A stretch of 64,000 nucleotides of DNA from an uncultured Bacteroidota bacterium (GTDB lineage Bacteria; Bacteroidota; Bacteroidia; Chitinophagales; Chitinophagaceae), in contig CAIVKC010000034.1 in assembly GCA_903906365.1 (NCBI GenBank), positions 1-64,000 on the forward strand. The letters run 5' to 3'. The number at the start of each line of letters is the position of its first letter. Positions within the stretch are counted from its first letter, which is position 1. Below the pieces are notes generated by a model. It was given only the letters and a program-made list of their open reading frames with translations, was not told where the DNA came from and searched no databases. The position numbers and the translations under genes were made by a program. This document shows, piece after piece, positions 10,809 through 21,717 of the stretch.

Positions 10809-11108
10809 GATCGTTTGTTTTTAGTGTTAGAAAAAAGTATATGGTAATTAAAAAATATGGTTGTACAATTCTAAGGATTTTTTCTTTGAATCAGCAAATT
10901 TGAAATAATAAAAGTTTGTAAAGGGAGACACAAGTTAAGGAATTTATTAAATCGCAAAATGAAATTATTGTATCTGTATACCCCCAAACGACTTTGCAGT
11001 GCTGAATTACGGTCATTGGCCGTTTTTCTTTCCGCTTTTTACCATCCGTGTAAATCTACTCTATTTTGTCATACTGATTTACTTATCTTGAGCCCCTAAA
11101 TTTTTATT

Positions 11109-13676
11109 ATGATTTGCATTTACCATTTGAAAAGGTTATTGCTGCTGGTGTTAATTTTGACCACCCTGGCGACCCTCTCAGAGGCCCAGGAGAAAAAGAT
11201 CCTGCCCCCGGGAACCGGTACCCAGAATCCGGGCGCGCCTCCCGGCCCCCCACAGGCCAAGCCGGGCCCCAAACCCTATAAGGAAGTCATTACCGAAAAG
11301 GCCAGGACCTCCAGGGGGCTTTTTACCGTACATAAGGTGGAGGAAAAATGGTACCTGGAAATCCCTGATTCCCTCTTCGGACGTGAGATACTGGCCATCA
11401 CCCGGATCGCCAAGACGGCCACAGGGGCCGGTTATGGTGGCGAGGAGGCCAATGAGCAGGTCCTCCGCTTTGAAAAAGGCCCTGACAATAAAATATTTAT
11501 GCGCGTGGTGTTTTATATCAACGTGGCCTCTGACACCCTTCCGATTTTCCAGGCTGTCAGAAACTCCAATATGGAACCCATTGTGGCCGCATTCGATGTC
11601 AAATCCCTGGGAAAGGACAGCACCGGTGCTGTTATTGAAGTGACCGATTTTTTCAAGGGGGATAACCAGGTGATATCCCTGTCCACCGGTCAGAAAAGGG
11701 CCTATAACCTGAACGCACCCTCCTCCGACCGCTCCTTCATCAATTATATAAGGACCTTTCCCATCAATACCGAAGTGCGAGTGACCAGAACCTATTCTGC
11801 TTCCACACCGCCCCCCGGTCTTTCAATGAGTCCTTTTCCCGGCTCCAGCCTGGTAGCCGCTGCGGAAGCCGGCGCCGTAACCCTGGAACTCAATACCTCC
11901 ATGGTCCTGCTGCCCAAGGTTCCTTACCGGAAACGGGCTTATGATGAGCGTGTGTCCTATTTTTCAGATGGATATACCAATTACGGCCTCGACGTCCAAA
12001 AGGCCCAGTCGGAGCGCTTTATCACCCGCTGGAGGCTGGAACCCAAACCCGAAGACGTGGAAAAAATGAAAAGGGGCGAACTGGTCGAACCCCAAAAACC
12101 CATCATCTATTATATAGATCCGGCCACCCCGGTGAAATGGCGTAAATACCTGAAAATGGGTATTGAAGACTGGCAGGCGGCTTTTGAAAAGGCTGGGTTT
12201 AAAAATGCCATCCAGGCCAGGGACTGGCCCGAAAATGACAGCACCATGAGTTTGGAGGATGCCCGGTTTTCCGTGATCCGGTATTTTGCTTCCGACATAG
12301 AAAATGCCTACGGACCCCATGTGCATGACCCCCGCAGCGGTGAAATCATTGAAAGCCACATCGGTTGGTACCATAATATTATGAACCTGCTCAGGGACTG
12401 GTATATGATCCAGACCGCTGCCATAGATCCCAGGGCCCGCAAAGTAAAACTGGACGATGAACTCATGGGCCAGCTGATACGCTTTGTGTCCTCCCACGAA
12501 GTGGGACATACCCTGGGGCTGCCCCATAATATGGGATCCTCCTCCGGCACCCCTGTGGAGAAACTCAGGGACAAGGCCTGGGTGGAAGCCAACGGGCATA
12601 CGGCCTCCATCATGGACTATGCGCGGTTTAACTATGTCGCCCAGCCCGAAGACCATATAGGCCCGGCCGGTATCTATCCCAGGATTGGGGATTATGATAA
12701 ATGGGCCATTGAATGGGGATACAAACCTGTTTTTGACAAGGACGAAAAGCAGGAAAAGGAAATACTCAATGAGTGGGCCAAAGCCCATGCTGCGGACCCC
12801 CGCTACCGCTTCCTGCGCCAGCGGGCCATACCCTCCGATCCTAGGGCCCAGACAGAAGATTTAGGTGATAATGCCATGAAAGCCAGTGAATACGGAATCA
12901 AGAACCTCAAAAGGATCCTCCCCAACCTTTCCCAGTGGACCTACCAGCCGGGGGAACCTTTTGAAACCCTGGATGAAATCTATGGCCAGGTGATCATACA
13001 GCTCCGCCGGTACATGGGGCATGTAACTGCCAATATCGGCGGTATCTATGAGGACCCGAAAACCTATGATCAGGAAGGGGAAGTATTTACCCCGGTGCCC
13101 AGGCAGCTGCAAAAGGATGCCGTGGCCTTCCTCAATAAAAATGCCTTTGAAACACCCACCTGGCTGCTGGACTGGAAACAACTGAAGAAATTCAACCAGG
13201 ATCAGGTGGTCGAGGAAATCCGGGTATTTCAGCAGGGAACCCTCAACTCGGTCCTGGATCCGGGACGTCTGGAAAGGGTTTCGGAGAACGCAGCCGAACT
13301 CGGCAGCGCCGCCTATGCTGCTGACGATCTGCTGGAAGACCTACGCAAAGGCATCTGGAGTGAAATATATGCCCGTAAACCCATTGATATTTACCGCAGG
13401 AACCTGCAAAAGGCCTTCGTGGAAAACCTGGGTAATATGATCAACGGTCAGCAGTTCAGCCTGTCTTTTGGGGGATCCCGCAGGGTCTCCAGCGCCTATG
13501 GGATTACCGGGGTCAATGTAAAGGTCTCTGACCTGATTTCGGTGGCCAAGGGTACGCTCAGGACGCTGAAAGCGGACATCACAGCGGCCCTTCCCGGTAT
13601 CAGTGACCGGATGACCCGTTATCACCTCCAGGATGAACTTGAAAGGATTAACCTGATCCTGAATCCGAAGGGCTGA
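11109..13676 (+). CDS. Zinc-dependent metalloprotease (DUF5117/DUF5118-type, metzincin-like)
   Basis: HEVGHTLGLPHNMGSS zinc site (HExxHxxGxxH), signal peptide, typical ~850 aa length. Confidence 0.92.
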   Translation: MICIYHLKRLLLLVLILTTLATLSEAQEKKILPPGTGTQNPGAPPGPPQAKPGPKPYKEVITEKARTSRGLFTVHKVEEKWYLEIPDSLFGREILAITRIAKTATGAGYGGEEANEQVLRFEKGPDNKIFMRVVFYINVASDTLPIFQAVRNSNMEPIVAAFDVKSLGKDSTGAVIEVTDFFKGDNQVISLSTGQKRAYNLNAPSSDRSFINYIRTFPINTEVRVTRTYSASTPPPGLSMSPFPGSSLVAAAEAGAVTLELNTSMVLLPKVPYRKRAYDERVSYFSDGYTNYGLDVQKAQSERFITRWRLEPKPEDVEKMKRGELVEPQKPIIYYIDPATPVKWRKYLKMGIEDWQAAFEKAGFKNAIQARDWPENDSTMSLEDARFSVIRYFASDIENAYGPHVHDPRSGEIIESHIGWYHNIMNLLRDWYMIQTAAIDPRARKVKLDDELMGQLIRFVSSHEVGHTLGLPHNMGSSSGTPVEKLRDKAWVEANGHTASIMDYARFNYVAQPEDHIGPAGIYPRIGDYDKWAIEWGYKPVFDKDEKQEKEILNEWAKAHAADPRYRFLRQRAIPSDPRAQTEDLGDNAMKASEYGIKNLKRILPNLSQWTYQPGEPFETLDEIYGQVIIQLRRYMGHVTANIGGIYEDPKTYDQEGEVFTPVPRQLQKDAVAFLNKNAFETPTWLLDWKQLKKFNQDQVVEEIRVFQQGTLNSVLDPGRLERVSENAAELGSAAYAADDLLEDLRKGIWSEIYARKPIDIYRRNLQKAFVENLGNMINGQQFSLSFGGSRRVSSAYGITGVNVKVSDLISVAKGTLRTLKADITAALPGISDRMTRYHLQDELERINLILNPKG

Positions 13677-13718
13677 TTGCCTGTTGGCTTGAAATATAGG
13701 ACGGTTTTACCATAAAAT

Positions 13719-13745
13719 ATGCGGCTCCCGGGAGCCGCATTTTTT
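13719..13745. terminator. Terminator between convergent genes
   Basis: Perfect 22-bp palindrome ATGCGGCTCCCGGGAGCCGCAT (13719-13740) followed by TTTTT. Confidence 0.85.
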
Positions 13746-13791
13746 ATGCCCCACCAAAAGGTGGTTGGCAGAAATTGCCACTGGGCCTTAT

Positions 13792-15075
13792 TTATTCATA
13801 GCGGAGGGCCTCAATGGGATTGAGACGGGCTGCTTTAAAGGATGGGTAAAGTCCTGCGAGCAGGCCTACGATCGAACAGATGACTATACCCCAAAATAGC
13901 CACCACCAGGGCACTACAAAACCGGTGCTGAGGAAAAGGGAAAAGCTATTGCCCACCAGGATTCCCAGCAGGATGCCAAAAAGGGCACCCAGCAGGCTGA
14001 TGATGATGGATTCATAGAGGAACTGCCTGCGTACGCTTCCCTTCCTGCCACCGATGGCCTTGATCAGACCAATTTCCTTGGTACGTTCGGTGACCGAAAC
14101 CAGCATGATGTTCATTAAACCGACGGCAGCGCCAATGAGGGTGATAAAGCCAATAATAACGGCACTGACTGTAATGAAGCTGAGATTTTTCATCAGCATC
14201 TGGACAAACACATCGCTTTTATCAATCACAAAATTGATGTCTTCTGTGGTAGTCAGCCGGCGAATGGGCCGGAAAGTGCCCTCTGCTTCCCCGATGGCAG
14301 CATCCAGCATCTTTACATCGGGAACCTTCACCAATATATTGAACGAAGCATTGGCATTGGAATTAAAAAAGCGGCGAACACTGTTATAGGAGGTGACAAT
14401 CATATTGTCCCAGCTCATACCCAAGGTAGAGCCTTTGGAATCCAGTGTTCCGATGACCCGGTAGGAAATACCGTTGATCTTGATGATTTTTTCCAGCGGT
14501 TTTTCCAGGGAACCGCCAAAGATTTTCTTGGCGATATCACTTCCGATGATACATACATTCCTGCCCGATTCCATATCCAGGCTGTTGAGGTTCCTGCCGG
14601 CAGCCAGCGTGAAGCCGTTCAGCTCGATGTAGTTTTCATCCCCGCCGTTGATGCGGACATTGGGGGAGGTTTTTTTATCGCCCAGGGAGACAATGGCATT
14701 ATTGGTTCCCTGCAGGGTCAGGCCAATTTTGGAGGGAAGGGCAAAGCGTTTTTTGAAGCTCTCGGCCTGTTCCTTGGTAATGGGTTTGCCTATGTTTGAT
14801 TTCTTTTCCTTTTTCAGGCCTTTCTTTTCCTTTTTTACGTCGGAATTGTCATCGCCGCCGAAGTGCATGCGGTATTGCTTGTAATGCAGCGTAAAGCCGT
14901 TGGCACCCATGGCAGCGAAACTTTCTGTAAACTTCTGCTTCATGGCGTCGATCGCGGTATTGATGCCGACCAGGGCCATAATCCCAAAGGCAATGATCGC
15001 TACGGTAATCCCCGTGCGGAGCTTGTTGCCCCGGACCGTGCGGAATGCCAGCGAAATGGTATCTATGATTTTCAT
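13792..15075 (-). CDS. ABC transporter permease (MacB/FtsX family)
   Basis: N-terminal TM, MacB_PCD periplasmic domain, C-terminal FtsX domain (ERTKEIGLIKAIGGRKGSVRRQFLYES; LYPSFKAARLNPIEALRYE). Confidence 0.93.
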   Translation of the reverse strand: MKIIDTISLAFRTVRGNKLRTGITVAIIAFGIMALVGINTAIDAMKQKFTESFAAMGANGFTLHYKQYRMHFGGDDNSDVKKEKKGLKKEKKSNIGKPITKEQAESFKKRFALPSKIGLTLQGTNNAIVSLGDKKTSPNVRINGGDENYIELNGFTLAAGRNLNSLDMESGRNVCIIGSDIAKKIFGGSLEKPLEKIIKINGISYRVIGTLDSKGSTLGMSWDNMIVTSYNSVRRFFNSNANASFNILVKVPDVKMLDAAIGEAEGTFRPIRRLTTTEDINFVIDKSDVFVQMLMKNLSFITVSAVIIGFITLIGAAVGLMNIMLVSVTERTKEIGLIKAIGGRKGSVRRQFLYESIIISLLGALFGILLGILVGNSFSLFLSTGFVVPWWWLFWGIVICSIVGLLAGLYPSFKAARLNPIEALRYE

Positions 15076-15207
15076 GAATGGAGTATAGGTGCGATAAAAT
15101 TAAGGATTCCGCCAACAATCCCGTGAATTCTTATGTAAACGGCATCACCGGCCGGTGCACCGGCAGGCAGTTTCGGGCTCCTGCAGTCCAATTTATTCGG
15201 GGGCTGT

Positions 15208-16599
15208 TCAGATATAGGGGATTTCCAGGGTGTTGATCAGCCACTGGGGAAACATTCCCAATATCAGGATGATCAGCGCAGCGATTACCAGCAGCACCCG
15301 GAAGGCTACCGGGGAGTCGATTTGCTGCGGCTCTCCATCCTTAAAATACATGGCCTGGATCACGCGGAAATAATAATAGATGCTGACGGCAGCACAGAGT
15401 ACGGCAAAAATCACCAGCCACAGGGATTGGCCGGTTTTTACGACGGCTGCCAGCATGTAGAATTTGGCGAAAAAACCGCCTGTCAGCGGAATGCCTGCCA
15501 GGGAAAGCAGGAAAACGGTATTGGTGGCGGCCAGGACAGGATGGTGCTTGGCCAGTCCGTTGAAACCCTCAAAGCTGTGGTCTTTCATCCTGACCAGTAT
15601 GGCAAATATGCCGATGGTGGCCACGCTATAGGCTGCCGTGTACAGGAGCAGACCATCCCTGCCAATCTGGTTGAGCGTCAGGATGGCAAACAGCATGAAT
15701 CCTGCCTGGGCAATGCTGGAATAAGCCAGCATTCGTTTGACACTCTGCTGAAAGACAGCCGTCAGGTTCCCTATAAACAGGGTGGCAGCAATAATAATGG
15801 AAATAAATATCTGCCACCTGGCCTGGATTTCCCCGAAGGAATCAAAAAACAGGCGGATGAAGGCGATGAAAACGGCTGCTTTGACAATGGTAGCCATAAA
15901 GGAGGTAAATACCGTCGGGGCACCATCATAGACATCGGGCGTCCAGAAATGGAAAGGGGCGGCAGAAACCTTAAAGGCCATGGATATGAGCAGCAGCAGG
16001 AGGCCTGCCATAAACAGGGGGGAAGCCGGCCCCCCCAGCAGTGAGATCTCATCGATAAAAAAAGTCCCTTTGGAGGAGGCACCGTATAAAAAGGTGATGC
16101 CCAACAGCATGATGCCCGTTGAAAAGGAACCCATCAAAAAATATTTGAGGGAGGCTTCCGTGCTTTTCAGGTTCTTTTTATTGCTGCCTGTCAATATATA
16201 CAAAGGAATGGATATGATCTCAATGCCCAGGAACAGCATGAGCAGTGTATTGAAAGAGCTGGCGATGGCCACCCCGCAGAGTACAAAAAAGATGAGTGCA
16301 AAATATTCAGCCACGTTTACCCCCACCTGCTCAATATCCCTCCCGGAAAGCAGAAAATAAAGCAGGGTACATCCGTAGGCAATGGCATTGAAAACCAGGG
16401 GGAAAGTATCAAAATAGAGCATGCGCCGGGTGTCAATGGAAAAGAAGGGATGCCCCATTCCGAGGTCCATCAGGTTGGCGATAAACAGCAGGATGATCCC
16501 CCCGATGGCCACATAACGTACGGTAGATTTATTGCTGGTCAACAATCCGCTGAACATCATCACAATTCCCCAGACGGCCGATATTATTATTGCATTCAT
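15208..16599 (-). CDS. nuoN: NADH-quinone oxidoreductase subunit N
   Basis: Proton-pumping antiporter-like membrane subunit; last gene of nuo operon. Confidence 0.95.
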   Translation of the reverse strand: MNAIIISAVWGIVMMFSGLLTSNKSTVRYVAIGGIILLFIANLMDLGMGHPFFSIDTRRMLYFDTFPLVFNAIAYGCTLLYFLLSGRDIEQVGVNVAEYFALIFFVLCGVAIASSFNTLLMLFLGIEIISIPLYILTGSNKKNLKSTEASLKYFLMGSFSTGIMLLGITFLYGASSKGTFFIDEISLLGGPASPLFMAGLLLLLISMAFKVSAAPFHFWTPDVYDGAPTVFTSFMATIVKAAVFIAFIRLFFDSFGEIQARWQIFISIIIAATLFIGNLTAVFQQSVKRMLAYSSIAQAGFMLFAILTLNQIGRDGLLLYTAAYSVATIGIFAILVRMKDHSFEGFNGLAKHHPVLAATNTVFLLSLAGIPLTGGFFAKFYMLAAVVKTGQSLWLVIFAVLCAAVSIYYYFRVIQAMYFKDGEPQQIDSPVAFRVLLVIAALIILILGMFPQWLINTLEIPYI

Positions 16600-16620
16600 A
16601 TCTTCTTTGAATATAGATCT

Positions 16621-18090
16621 CTACAATTTAAAATTCATTTTGGTGAGGATTAAATCCACCGTTCCCCGGGTCAGGTCCATGACCGGCTTGGGGTATACGC
16701 CCATGACCAGGATTACCAGTACCACCAGGGCCAGGATCATTTTCTCATGGAAAAATATGTCCCTGCCCTTGGCGGTCAGGGCATTGGTCTTGCCATAAAA
16801 AACCTTCTGGATCATATTGAGCGTATAGACGGCCGACAGGATGATGCTGAGTCCGGCGGTTACCGTGAATACAACATTGTACTTGGTGGCTGCTGAACCG
16901 TATACCCCGCTGAACATGAGGAACTCACCCACAAAGGCATTGGTCAGCGGCAGCGCCAGGTTGGCCAGGGCCACCAGGACCAGACCTATGGCCAGGGCAG
17001 GCGCTTTTTGGGCCAGGCCGCCGAGTTCGGAAATTTTTCTGGTATGGAATTGACGCTCAATGAGGTCGACGACAATCCACAGGCCGATAATATTGATCCC
17101 GTGGTTGAACATCTGGATCATAACGCCCTGCATGCCCGCCTGTGTGGTGGCAAAAATGGCCAGGCACATCAGACCGATATGGGCTATGGAAGAATAGGCA
17201 ACCAGCCTTTTGAGATCATCCTGTTTGATGGCCATCAGGGAGGCATAAATCATTCCTATGATACAAAGGGCAGAGGCGGTATCACCCCAGATCCAGGTTC
17301 CGGTGGAAAGCACCGGAGCCAGCCAGCGCAGTATACCGAACAGACCCATCTTAACCATGATGCCGCTCAGGACCATCGTAGTGGCACTGGGGGATTGTTC
17401 ATAAGTGTCGGGTTGCCAGGTATGAAAGGGGAAAAGGGGCATCTTGATGGCAAAGGCAATAAAAAACAACCAAAACAGCCAGGTCTGGTCCTGCGCCGGA
17501 ATCCGCTGGTTGAGATCGGTAAAGGATTTCAGGGAAAAACCATGGTCAGCCGTATGCTGACTCAGGTAAATGATGCCCACCAACATGAGCAGGGAGCCCA
17601 CAAACGTATAAATAAAGAATTTGAAGGTTGCCTGCACCCTTTTTTCCCCACCCCAGTTGGAACACAGAAAATAGACCGGGATAAGGGCCAGTTCCCAGAA
17701 GAAATAGAAAAGCAGCGCGTCATTGGCAACAAAGACGCCCATCAGGCCCGCCTGGGAAAGCAGCATGAGGGCATAGAAATTATTGGCATTCTTGTATTCG
17801 GTCCGGTAGGTGGCCGTAAAAATCAAGGGGAAGGAAACGGCTGTGAGCAGGGTCAGGATCTGGCCCAGGCCATCCAGGCCCACGGAGAAGGAACTGCCCA
17901 GGGCCGGCAGCCACTCCGCATCAAAGACCAGGGAGGCCGCATTGGGGTGTATGACCAGGCCTGCCAGGGAAACCACCATGGTCATGATGGAGGCTATCAG
18001 CGACCAGTCGCGGGCACTTCTGCTGCTTTTTATAAAAAAACCCGCCAGTCCGCAAACCAAAGGAATTACTATCAGTAAAACAGGAATCAT
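16621..18090 (-). CDS. nuoM: NADH-quinone oxidoreductase subunit M
   Basis: FYFFWELALIPVYFL, HTWQPDTYEQSPSATTMVLSG motifs. Confidence 0.96.
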   Translation of the reverse strand: MIPVLLIVIPLVCGLAGFFIKSSRSARDWSLIASIMTMVVSLAGLVIHPNAASLVFDAEWLPALGSSFSVGLDGLGQILTLLTAVSFPLIFTATYRTEYKNANNFYALMLLSQAGLMGVFVANDALLFYFFWELALIPVYFLCSNWGGEKRVQATFKFFIYTFVGSLLMLVGIIYLSQHTADHGFSLKSFTDLNQRIPAQDQTWLFWLFFIAFAIKMPLFPFHTWQPDTYEQSPSATTMVLSGIMVKMGLFGILRWLAPVLSTGTWIWGDTASALCIIGMIYASLMAIKQDDLKRLVAYSSIAHIGLMCLAIFATTQAGMQGVMIQMFNHGINIIGLWIVVDLIERQFHTRKISELGGLAQKAPALAIGLVLVALANLALPLTNAFVGEFLMFSGVYGSAATKYNVVFTVTAGLSIILSAVYTLNMIQKVFYGKTNALTAKGRDIFFHEKMILALVVLVILVMGVYPKPVMDLTRGTVDLILTKMNFKL

Positions 18091-18120
18091 GTTGGATATT
18101 TCTAAATCGTGAATCTCAAA

Positions 18121-20019
18121 TTATTTCTTGAAAAAAATCTGTACAAGGAACAGAACAACCATACCGATGACCATCAGCAGCACATATCCTCCCACCTGTC
18201 CGCTCTGCATCAGACGGATCTGCCGGCTGCCGTAACGCACGGCCCTGCCGACCCCGTTGACCAACCCGTCTATGACGTTCTTCTCGAAAAAACTGTTGAA
18301 GAAACTGGCCAGGGCATCCAGGGGTTTCACAATGATGGCGTTGTAAATTTCATCCACATACCATTTGTTGGCCAGCACCTTTCCGAAGCCGGTGGCTTCT
18401 GCCAGGTCTGGTTTTTTTCGAAAGCGGGACCATGCATAGAGCGCGCCCAGGAGCGCCACGCCCACAGAAATGGCCATAAGGGTCAGTTCCTTGGAGGCCG
18501 GGGCCGGTTCCGCCTGCTGGATTTTGTAGGAAGCGGCAAAAACAGGCTCCAGGAAATGTTCCAGCAAGTGACCGTTTTTTACAAATACTTCCGGCATGCC
18601 GATCAGGCCACCCGTTACCGATAGTGCCGCCAGCACGATCAGGGGAATGGTGATGGCTGAAGGGCTTTCATGAAGATGATCTTTCTGGTGGGCGGTACCC
18701 CTGAAATCCCCTAAAAAAGTAGTGGCATAGAGGCGGAACATATAAAAAGCGGTCATCAGGGCCCCGGCCACTCCGATTGCGTAATAGACCGGATTTTTAG
18801 CATAGGCCGCAGACAGGATTTCGTCTTTGGAAAAGAATCCGGAAAAGGGGGGAATACCGGCAATGGCCAGGCAAGCCAGCAGAAAAGTCCACCGGGTGAC
18901 AGGCATATAGGCCTTCAGGCCACCCATTTTACGGATATCCTGCTCTCCGCCCATGGCGTGGATGACCGAACCGGCACCCAGGAACAGGAGGGCCTTGAAA
19001 AAGGCATGTGTCATAACATGGAAAACCGCGCCTGTGTATGCACCCACACCCAGGCCGATGAACATATATCCTAGCTGGCTGACGGTGGAATAGGCCAGCA
19101 CCTTTTTAATGTCATTTTGTTTGAGGGCAATGCTGGCAGCGAGTATGGCGGTGGCCAGACCGGTAAGGGCCACCACAGTCTGCGTGACAGGGGAGAGGGT
19201 ATAGAGTATATTACTCCTGGCAATCATATAAATACCGGCGGTTACCATGGTGGCAGCATGTATGAGCGCTGACACGGGAGTGGGACCCGCCATGGCATCG
19301 GGAAGCCAGGTATACAGGGGAATCTGGGCGGATTTACCGGTGGCACCCACAAATAACAGCAGGGTGATACCGGTAAGCACGGCAATGGGGGTTCCCTGGG
19401 CCTTGGCAAACACTTCACCGAAAGTCACCGAACCAAACTGGTTGATCATCCAAAATACAGCGATGAGGAATCCCAGGTCCCCGATGCGGTTCATGATAAA
19501 GGCCTTTTTGGCAGCATTTCCGTATTCCAAATTCTTAAACCAGAAACCAATCAGCAGGTAGGAGCAGAGTCCCACGCCCTCCCAGCCAATGAACATAATA
19601 ACGTAATTGGCTCCCAGTACAAGCAGCAGCATGGAAAATACAAACAGATTGAGGTAGGCAAAATACCGGGCAAAATGGGGGGCCTCCTCCTCATGCATGT
19701 AGGAGGTGGAATATACATGTATCAGAAACCCCACGCCGGTAATAATCAACAGGAACAGGGTGGACAGCTGGTCTACCTGAAAGGCAAAAGGGATCTGCAG
19801 TTTGCCCGCGTTGATGAATTCAGACAGGCTGACGGTGACGGGTACAAAGCCCTCCTGTTTTACTTCCAGGAAAATAAGCAGGCTGATGACAAAGGAGGCC
19901 AGGATCACGCCTGAACCCATTAAACCGGTCAGGGCTTTTGAAAGGTTATTCCTTCCCAGACCCAATATCAAAAAACCCGCAAGCGGCAAAACAGGAACAA
20001 GCCAAACTAAATGTATCAT
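18121..20019 (-). CDS. nuoL: NADH-quinone oxidoreductase subunit L
   Basis: WEGVGLCSYLLIGFW, TWLPDAMAGPTPVSALIHAATMVTAGIY. Confidence 0.97.
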   Translation of the reverse strand: MIHLVWLVPVLPLAGFLILGLGRNNLSKALTGLMGSGVILASFVISLLIFLEVKQEGFVPVTVSLSEFINAGKLQIPFAFQVDQLSTLFLLIITGVGFLIHVYSTSYMHEEEAPHFARYFAYLNLFVFSMLLLVLGANYVIMFIGWEGVGLCSYLLIGFWFKNLEYGNAAKKAFIMNRIGDLGFLIAVFWMINQFGSVTFGEVFAKAQGTPIAVLTGITLLLFVGATGKSAQIPLYTWLPDAMAGPTPVSALIHAATMVTAGIYMIARSNILYTLSPVTQTVVALTGLATAILAASIALKQNDIKKVLAYSTVSQLGYMFIGLGVGAYTGAVFHVMTHAFFKALLFLGAGSVIHAMGGEQDIRKMGGLKAYMPVTRWTFLLACLAIAGIPPFSGFFSKDEILSAAYAKNPVYYAIGVAGALMTAFYMFRLYATTFLGDFRGTAHQKDHLHESPSAITIPLIVLAALSVTGGLIGMPEVFVKNGHLLEHFLEPVFAASYKIQQAEPAPASKELTLMAISVGVALLGALYAWSRFRKKPDLAEATGFGKVLANKWYVDEIYNAIIVKPLDALASFFNSFFEKNVIDGLVNGVGRAVRYGSRQIRLMQSGQVGGYVLLMVIGMVVLFLVQIFFKK

Positions 20020-20098
20020 ACTGTTCTTATAATATTCCGGACAAAAATGTATTCAACGTTCCGATGGGCACCTTCCTGGCTGGCAGGGCCGCAAAGGC

Positions 20099-20428
20099 CT
20101 AATGCTTCAGACGGTTCAGGAAATTCACATCCACTGAATGGGTGTTGCGGTACATCATCACAATGATGGCCAGTCCAACACTTACCTCCGCAGCCGCTAC
20201 CACCATGATAAAGAACACAAAGAGCTGACCGTCGATGCCCGCCGTCGGGTTCAGTTTTACCATTTCCTGGTAATGCATTTTGGAAAATGCCACCAGCAGC
20301 AGATTCACTGCATTGAGCATCAGCTCAATGCACATAAAAATGATAATGGCGTTGCGCCGGGTAAGTACCCCGGTCACTCCGATGCAAAACAGGGTTACCG
20401 CCAGAAATATGTAATAGTTTATCGGCAT
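20099..20428 (-). CDS. nuoK: NADH-quinone oxidoreductase subunit K
   Basis: Small 3-TM subunit; [24 protein letters not shown]. Confidence 0.96.
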   Translation of the reverse strand: MPINYYIFLAVTLFCIGVTGVLTRRNAIIIFMCIELMLNAVNLLLVAFSKMHYQEMVKLNPTAGIDGQLFVFFIMVVAAAEVSVGLAIIVMMYRNTHSVDVNFLNRLKH

Positions 20429-20489
20429 ATTTACAATGTATTAATTCAGCAGACCTGCATGTTTGCGACAGCGGCCTGCGGTTAAAAAA

Positions 20490-20990
20490 TTATTCTTTCT
20501 TGCCAATCACCACAGCTCCCACCATAGCACTCAGGAACAGCACACTGCTTATTTCAAAGGGGACCACATAATCATGAAACAGGGCAATACCCAGGTTATG
20601 TATCAGGCCGATATCACCCCTGGCCACTTGGGCCACATGGGCCTTCGCATCCACATTTTTCAGGGCAGCCACAAAGACAAGGAGCAGGGCGCCGCCGGAA
20701 ATAACCCCTGCGATTTTGAGCCATTTATTCTTCTGGGGCTCGGTATCGGCATTGAGGTTCATCAGCATGATGACAAAAAGGAACAGAACCATGATGGCCC
20801 CGGCGTATACAATCAGGTTTACAATGGCTAGGAACTGCGCGTTGAGCAGGATGTAGTGGCCGGATATGGCAAAAAACACCATGATAAGCCACAGGACGCT
20901 GTGCACCGGATTGCGGCTGACAACTACCATGATCGCGCTGAAGAGTGCCAGCACGCTTAAAGACCAGAACAAAATTTGCGTAATGCCCAT
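20490..20990 (-). CDS. nuoJ: NADH-quinone oxidoreductase subunit J
   Basis: NPVHSVLWLI, YAGAIMVLFLFVIMLMNL. Confidence 0.95.
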   Translation of the reverse strand: MGITQILFWSLSVLALFSAIMVVVSRNPVHSVLWLIMVFFAISGHYILLNAQFLAIVNLIVYAGAIMVLFLFVIMLMNLNADTEPQKNKWLKIAGVISGGALLLVFVAALKNVDAKAHVAQVARGDIGLIHNLGIALFHDYVVPFEISSVLFLSAMVGAVVIGKKE

Positions 20991-21088
20991 TAGAAATTAG
21001 TAATTGGAAAATCCGAAAATCACTTGGCTGCCTGCCTGCGGGTAAAGCAATGCCGTCCAAAGGAATTCCGAATCAGTTAGTTTTCAAA

Positions 21089-21625
21089 TTATTTTGTAAG
21101 TCCTTTTGCCTTGGCAAATTCTTCAGGCTGGGTCTTGGGATCGGGAATCAGCAATTCCTCTTTTCCATAAATAAAACCCTTTCTGGTATAATTGGCGGGG
21201 GCAAAAGTTTCTGACAGATAAATGGCATCCTTGGGGCAAGCCTCTTCACACAGCCCGCAAAAGATGCAGCGGAGCATGTTGATCTCATATTTGGCTGCAT
21301 ATTTCTCTTCCCTGTAGAGCCCTTCCTCACCGGGCAGCCTTTCGGCTGCCTCCATGGTGATGGCTTCCGCAGGACAGGCTACCGCGCAGAGCCCGCAGGC
21401 TGTGCAGCGTTCCCTTCCTTCTTCGTCCCGGTTCAGCACATGCAGTCCGCGGAATACCGGACTGAAAGGCCGGGTCTTTTCCGGGTAATTGATGGTGGGT
21501 TTATTCTTGAATATATGGGAGAAGGTGATGAACATGCCTTTGGCGATGGCCGGTATATACAATTTCTCCCAAAAGCTCAAAGGCTTTCTTTCAACGACCT
21601 GTACCCTGTTTGTGAGTGCCTGCAT
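21089..21625 (-). CDS. nuoI: NADH-quinone oxidoreductase subunit I
   Basis: Two 4Fe-4S motifs: CTACGLCAVACPAEAI and CIFCGLCEEACPKDAI. Confidence 0.96.
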   Translation of the reverse strand: MQALTNRVQVVERKPLSFWEKLYIPAIAKGMFITFSHIFKNKPTINYPEKTRPFSPVFRGLHVLNRDEEGRERCTACGLCAVACPAEAITMEAAERLPGEEGLYREEKYAAKYEINMLRCIFCGLCEEACPKDAIYLSETFAPANYTRKGFIYGKEELLIPDPKTQPEEFAKAKGLTK

Positions 21626-21717
21626 ATTATTATAAAGCTTTTACCAACCAGCTTAAGTAAGCGTTTGCAAAAATATTTTTATAGACCCAACCTGCCAACT
21701 AAATTCCTGCTTAATGG

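Noticed and set aside
11964-12788. 274-aa minus-strand ORF inside the metalloprotease gene
   Set aside because: Shadow ORF; the plus strand encodes an unambiguous HExxHxxGxxH protease.
17008-18078. 356-aa plus-strand ORF opposite nuoM
   Set aside because: Antisense shadow of nuoM (His/Gln/Gly-rich artefact).
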